The position numbers and the translations under genes were made by a program. Below, in pieces: positions 61,154 through 64,000 of a DNA stretch of 64,000 nt. The stretch spans positions 496,001 to 560,000 of the forward strand of contig NC_016599.1 in NCBI RefSeq assembly GCF_000236705.1, given 5' to 3'. Under the pieces are notes generated by a model. That model did not search any database, was not told the DNA's origin, and saw only the letters and a list, made by a program, of their open reading frames with translations. Every line of letters begins with the position of its first letter. The first letter of the stretch is position 1. The stretch comes from Owenweeksia hongkongensis DSM 17368. GTDB lineage: Bacteria; Bacteroidota; Bacteroidia; Flavobacteriales; Schleiferiaceae.

Positions 61154-61606
61154 ATGGCAAATTCCTATTCAAGTAAAAATGCTCAAGAAGCCAGAGTAAT
61201 TATATCGGGCGTTCAAAGTGGCGATAGACAGCAATTTGAAATGCTTTATGATAATTATGCTCCATTGCTTTTGGGAGTTATCTCAAGAGTTGTAGAAGAC
61301 GAGCGTCTTGCTGCGGAAGTCCTGAAGGATACTTTCATAAAAATAAGAAAGGATATGATTGACGGGCATTGCTCTGCAGATAACTTATGTACCTGGATGT
61401 TGAGCACTGCTAGAAATCTTTCTTTAAAAGTGGTGGGAGATCGTAAACTTGATCAACAGCTTGAAGAAACTGCCGGAGCACTAGAACTTGTATTGCAAAG
61501 AGGATATACCGTGGCGCAAGCGTCTGAAAAGTTAGGAATGAGCGAAAAGGAAATTTGCCAAGCCCTTCATGCGGAATTAACTACAAAATGGTCGCAGAAA
61601 GGATGA
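61154..61606 (+). CDS. Short sigma-70-family RNA polymerase sigma factor
   Basis: The product has 150 residues. Region 2 is at about 15-85 (GDRQQFEMLYDNYAPLLLGV, LAAEVLKDTFIKIRKDM, WMLSTARNLSLKVVG). The linker is very short and region 4 is reduced to about 40 residues (LELVLQRGYTVAQASEKLGM and then SEKEICQALHAEL). Usual ECF factors have 170-200 residues. Its stop overlaps the next ATG (ATGA), and that gene encodes a cupin protein, so a sigma/anti-sigma pair is likely. Confidence 0.75.
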   Translation: MANSYSSKNAQEARVIISGVQSGDRQQFEMLYDNYAPLLLGVISRVVEDERLAAEVLKDTFIKIRKDMIDGHCSADNLCTWMLSTARNLSLKVVGDRKLDQQLEETAGALELVLQRGYTVAQASEKLGMSEKEICQALHAELTTKWSQKG

Positions 61607-62226
61607 ACAGAAAATCAACAGCACTTATAGAGTCTGGTGTATTGGAGCTTTACGTTTTTGGTATGGCTACCGATGATCAGATTAGAGATGTAGAATCTGC
61701 GCAGGAAAAATATCCAGCGGTTGCAGAGGAGTTAAATCAAATTCATCAACGCATAGAAAGCTTTGGTAAAGCTAATGCGGTTAAACCTCCATCTTTGGTA
61801 AAAACCGTGGTAATGGCTGCTGCTGATTATATGGAACGGCTCAGAAATGGGGAAAAATTTCTGGACGCACCTATACTTACCGAGAAGTCAACAATTGAAG
61901 ATTTTAGTCATTGGCTAAACCGTAAAGACATGGTGCTGGCAGAAGTGAAAGAAAGCATTTATGCCAAAATCATAAGCAGCACAGATGACCGTACAACCTC
62001 TATAGTTTGGGCGAAGGATTGTTTAGAACCCGAAATACATAGTAATGAGCGTGAGAGCTTTTTAATTGTAGAAGGAACTTGTGAAGTATCTATTGATGAT
62101 GAAACTCATTATTTAAAGCCAGGAGACTTTTTGTCAATTCCGCTTCATACCAATCATAGCGCTAAGGTGACTTCCGATATACCTTGCAAATTTATAATGC
62201 AGCGAGCGCTGCTTCATGTGGCTTAG
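61603..62226 (+). CDS. Cupin-domain anti-sigma-factor-like protein
   Basis: The product has 207 residues from ATG 61603, which overlaps the sigma stop; an in-frame ATG at 61555 lies inside the sigma gene. The N-terminal part (about 1-80) has the helical anti-sigma form (MNRKSTALIESGVLELYVFG, ENYP-like EKYPAVAEELNQIHQRIESF). The C-terminal 100 residues are a cupin (EIHSNERESFLIVEGTCEVS, DETHYLKPGDFLSIPLHTNH). It resembles ChrR-type regulators but lacks the zinc HxxxCxxC of the N-terminal domain. It should hold the sigma factor inactive until a ligand binds the cupin. Confidence 0.72.
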   Translation: MNRKSTALIESGVLELYVFGMATDDQIRDVESAQEKYPAVAEELNQIHQRIESFGKANAVKPPSLVKTVVMAAADYMERLRNGEKFLDAPILTEKSTIEDFSHWLNRKDMVLAEVKESIYAKIISSTDDRTTSIVWAKDCLEPEIHSNERESFLIVEGTCEVSIDDETHYLKPGDFLSIPLHTNHSAKVTSDIPCKFIMQRALLHVA

Positions 62227-62324
62227 AAAACTCGATATAAAGTTGACCTCTAAACGAGCCAAATTCCTAGCTGACTAAGAATTCAAAAAATAAATGAAAC
62301 GTTCAAAAGGCAAAGTTAGAACAC

Positions 62325-62353
62325 AAAAAAAAGCGACTATAAGTCGCTTTTTT
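62325..62353. terminator. Bidirectional terminator between convergent genes
   Basis: GCGACT (62333-62338), a 3-base loop and AGTCGC (62342-62347) are enclosed by eight A residues on the left and six T residues on the right. This perfect hairpin works in both directions for the cupin gene and the Kelch gene. Confidence 0.9.
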
Positions 62354-62383
62354 CGTATAAATTAAATTCTCTGAAGTGTATTC

Positions 62384-63571
62384 TTAGTTTTGAATCAACA
62401 CCTTCGAGGTTTTGATTAATTCTGAATTTGAATAAAACTGAACTAAGTACATACCACCGTCTAACTCTTTAGAGTTTAAACTTTGTGCTTCTGCAGGACT
62501 TGCCGAAACTAGTTGTCCTAATGTGTTGTACACTTTTACTTCCGTAATACTTTCATCACTTTTCCATTTTAGGATATCTGTGGCTGGATTTGGGTAAACG
62601 TAAGTGTTGGCAAGAACTTCTTCATTCATGCTTACGGTGGCCGCTGCCATATCAAATTTCCATAAATCTGTAGGAAACACATTGGTCAATCGGTTTAGTC
62701 CACCAAAAAAGTAAACATCATCACCTATTACAAAGCTTCCGGGAGCCCATCTACTTTGTCCAGGATGAGAAGGAAACTGAGTCCAAGTATCACTTTTCGG
62801 ATTGTAGCGCCACATTTCTCCATTTGGCATATAGCCATGATTATCACCATCTCCGCTTAATACAAAACCGTATCCATGCATTCCAAATTGTGTTCCTGCT
62901 ACGCGTGCTTCACCAGGAAATTTATTCATTGCTGTCCAAGTATTTGTAGCAGTATCAAGCTTAAACCAGTCATCATAAATCACATTTCCACGATGACCTA
63001 ATCCTGCAAATACTTCTCCACCGGCATTAAACATAAATGGGTGATGTCTACCTGCGCTAGGTAAGCTGGTAATCTGAGTCCAATTATCAGCCTTAATATC
63101 ATACATCCACCAGTCTCTAAGGTCACCTGATGCATCATCTCCCAAGCCTACATATATTTTATCGCCAATACCAATCATAGCTGGATGCCTTCTACCTGTA
63201 CAATCGCAACTTGCTAGTTGAGTATAAGTTCCATTGGAGTCAAGACTCCAAAAGTCTCTTAAATATTGTGAGGTGGAGAAACCAAAACCCATGTAAGCAA
63301 CACCATTAGTCACGGTACCAATACCAAAACTACGTGCAGCACCAGGAAAACTTGGCATCGTTAGCCATGTATCAGTTGTAGGATTGTACTGATAAGCATC
63401 TTTGGTAGGTTGTCCACTGGGTAATGTACCTGTAATAGCGTAGCCTTTTCCATTTAATGAAAATGAAATAGGGTGGTGTCTACCCACTATGGCATCTGCC
63501 TTTTGCTCCCACGTTTGGGCAAAAATTGAGGTGGAAAATAGGATGAGGGTGGCTAGTAATGCTTTATTCAT
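62384..63571 (-). CDS. Kelch-repeat T9SS-secreted protein
   Basis: The product has 395 residues with signal peptide MNKALLATLILFSTSIFAQ. About six Kelch blades follow (GKGYAITGTLPSGQPTKDAY, NGVAYMGFGFS, GDKIYVGLGDDASGDLRDWW, GGEVFAGLGHRGNVIYDDWF, HGYGFVLSGDGDNH, GDDVYFFGGLNRLTNVFPTD). A C-terminal T9SS domain covers about 320-395 (TYVYPNPATDILKWKSDESI). It forms a secreted beta-propeller probably used for binding; no enzyme residues are seen. Confidence 0.9.
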   Translation of the reverse strand: MNKALLATLILFSTSIFAQTWEQKADAIVGRHHPISFSLNGKGYAITGTLPSGQPTKDAYQYNPTTDTWLTMPSFPGAARSFGIGTVTNGVAYMGFGFSTSQYLRDFWSLDSNGTYTQLASCDCTGRRHPAMIGIGDKIYVGLGDDASGDLRDWWMYDIKADNWTQITSLPSAGRHHPFMFNAGGEVFAGLGHRGNVIYDDWFKLDTATNTWTAMNKFPGEARVAGTQFGMHGYGFVLSGDGDNHGYMPNGEMWRYNPKSDTWTQFPSHPGQSRWAPGSFVIGDDVYFFGGLNRLTNVFPTDLWKFDMAAATVSMNEEVLANTYVYPNPATDILKWKSDESITEVKVYNTLGQLVSASPAEAQSLNSKELDGGMYLVQFYSNSELIKTSKVLIQN

Positions 63572-63710
63572 AAAATGTGATTTTTATATTAAAAATGCTA
63601 AGTAATACAATTTTAAGAACTTAAAATGTCTCATAAAATACATTTAAGGATCTTAATATGCGAAATCTATTAGTTAGTATTGTAAGTGATGGATTACATT
63701 AAAAGCTAGT

Positions 63711-64000
63711 CTAGCATACCTTAAATATACTTCCCTCATTTAAGTATCCCAGTTTTTTATAATAGTAGTCTACGTCAGACATTACCAAAATATCCTGATC
63801 CGGGTATTCGGGTTTAAGGCATTCCATCAACTGTTTGCCAATCGATCGACCTCTGTATTCCCTTTTTACTAAAAGATCAATTACCCAAATATAAAGCCCT
63901 GAATCATTTATGGATCTTGAATACCCACATATGTTGCCATCTGCAGTAGCTACATAGGTAATAGTGTTTGCCAGTGCCTTTTGATACTTGGGCCTACCTG
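63711..64000 (-). CDS. GNAT-family N-acetyltransferase, partial
   Basis: The last 96 codons of a minus-strand gene, open at the window edge, end at TAG (63711-63713). The acetyl-CoA motif is LLVKREYRGRSIGKQLMECL, with beta strands before it (NTITYVATADGNICGYSRSI, LYIWVIDL), and the end is VDYYYKKLGYLNEGSIFKVC. It transfers an acetyl group from acetyl-CoA; the substrate is unknown. Confidence 0.85.
   Translation of the reverse strand, partial: GRPKYQKALANTITYVATADGNICGYSRSINDSGLYIWVIDLLVKREYRGRSIGKQLMECLKPEYPDQDILVMSDVDYYYKKLGYLNEGSIFKVC

Overview
The window looks like chromosomal DNA of a Bacteroidota bacterium, most likely a Flavobacteriia-type marine or environmental lineage. Four proteins end in type IX secretion (T9SS) sorting domains. 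There are carboxypeptidase-regulatory/TonB-type outer-membrane proteins, a LytTR response regulator, the MbnP/MbnH, HYC_CC_PP and DUF3347 families, and promoters of the Bacteroidota type (TTTG, 19 bases, TANNTTTG). Genus cannot be told from the sequence alone.

Region A (1-2713) is ordinary chromosome: the 3' part of a SpoIIM-like membrane-protein gene, two RDD membrane proteins and a terminator. Region B (2721-33716) is a genomic island of about 31 kb. It is bracketed by a 22-bp direct repeat of the 3' end of tRNA-Leu(GAG), with a tyrosine integrase next to the intact tRNA. The left repeat sits beside a terminator that probably belonged to that tRNA before insertion. The island holds a small Cys-rich protein; an outer-membrane barrel and PepSY-like protein; an ArsR-MerTP-GDCCVxC operon without merA; a two-component system; a four-gene operon of type IIG restriction-modification (RM) enzyme, HTH/transmembrane protein, HipA-like kinase and DUF3037; and a large copper module (HMA protein, two HYC_CC_PP proteins, T9SS-tagged MbnP, two diheme MbnH/MauG-like peroxidases, CusA, TolC-type channel, DUF305, CopB-type ATPase, CusB, DUF3347). 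About 2.3 kb of unusual non-coding DNA with repeats lies before the integrase. No conjugation genes are visible.

Region C (33697-51824) returns to chromosome: tRNA-Leu, tRNA-Lys, aroK, nitroreductase, SLC13 transporter, M1 peptidase, PAS sensor kinase with a LytTR regulator, a candidate structured RNA with its own promoter and terminator, lplA, and a metal-handling locus. That locus contains a CDICGC barrel protein, MbnH, MbnP, a Cys-motif protein, a TonB receptor, a DUF4625 lipoprotein and a Fur-family regulator. Two nearly identical GCAAC-N3-GTTGC palindromes in its promoters suggest a small regulon, probably for zinc or copper.

Region D (51834-64000) holds a large T9SS adhesin-like protein and a second type IIG RM enzyme related to the island one. 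That enzyme carries a G8 tract and is followed by a UDG-superfamily glycosylase-like gene and two unknown genes. After these come a short sigma factor overlapping a cupin anti-sigma-like gene, a Kelch T9SS protein and a partial GNAT acetyltransferase. The strongest candidates for undescribed systems are the two RM-centred operons (9971-15389 and 56019-60973), then the RNA at about 41845-42056.
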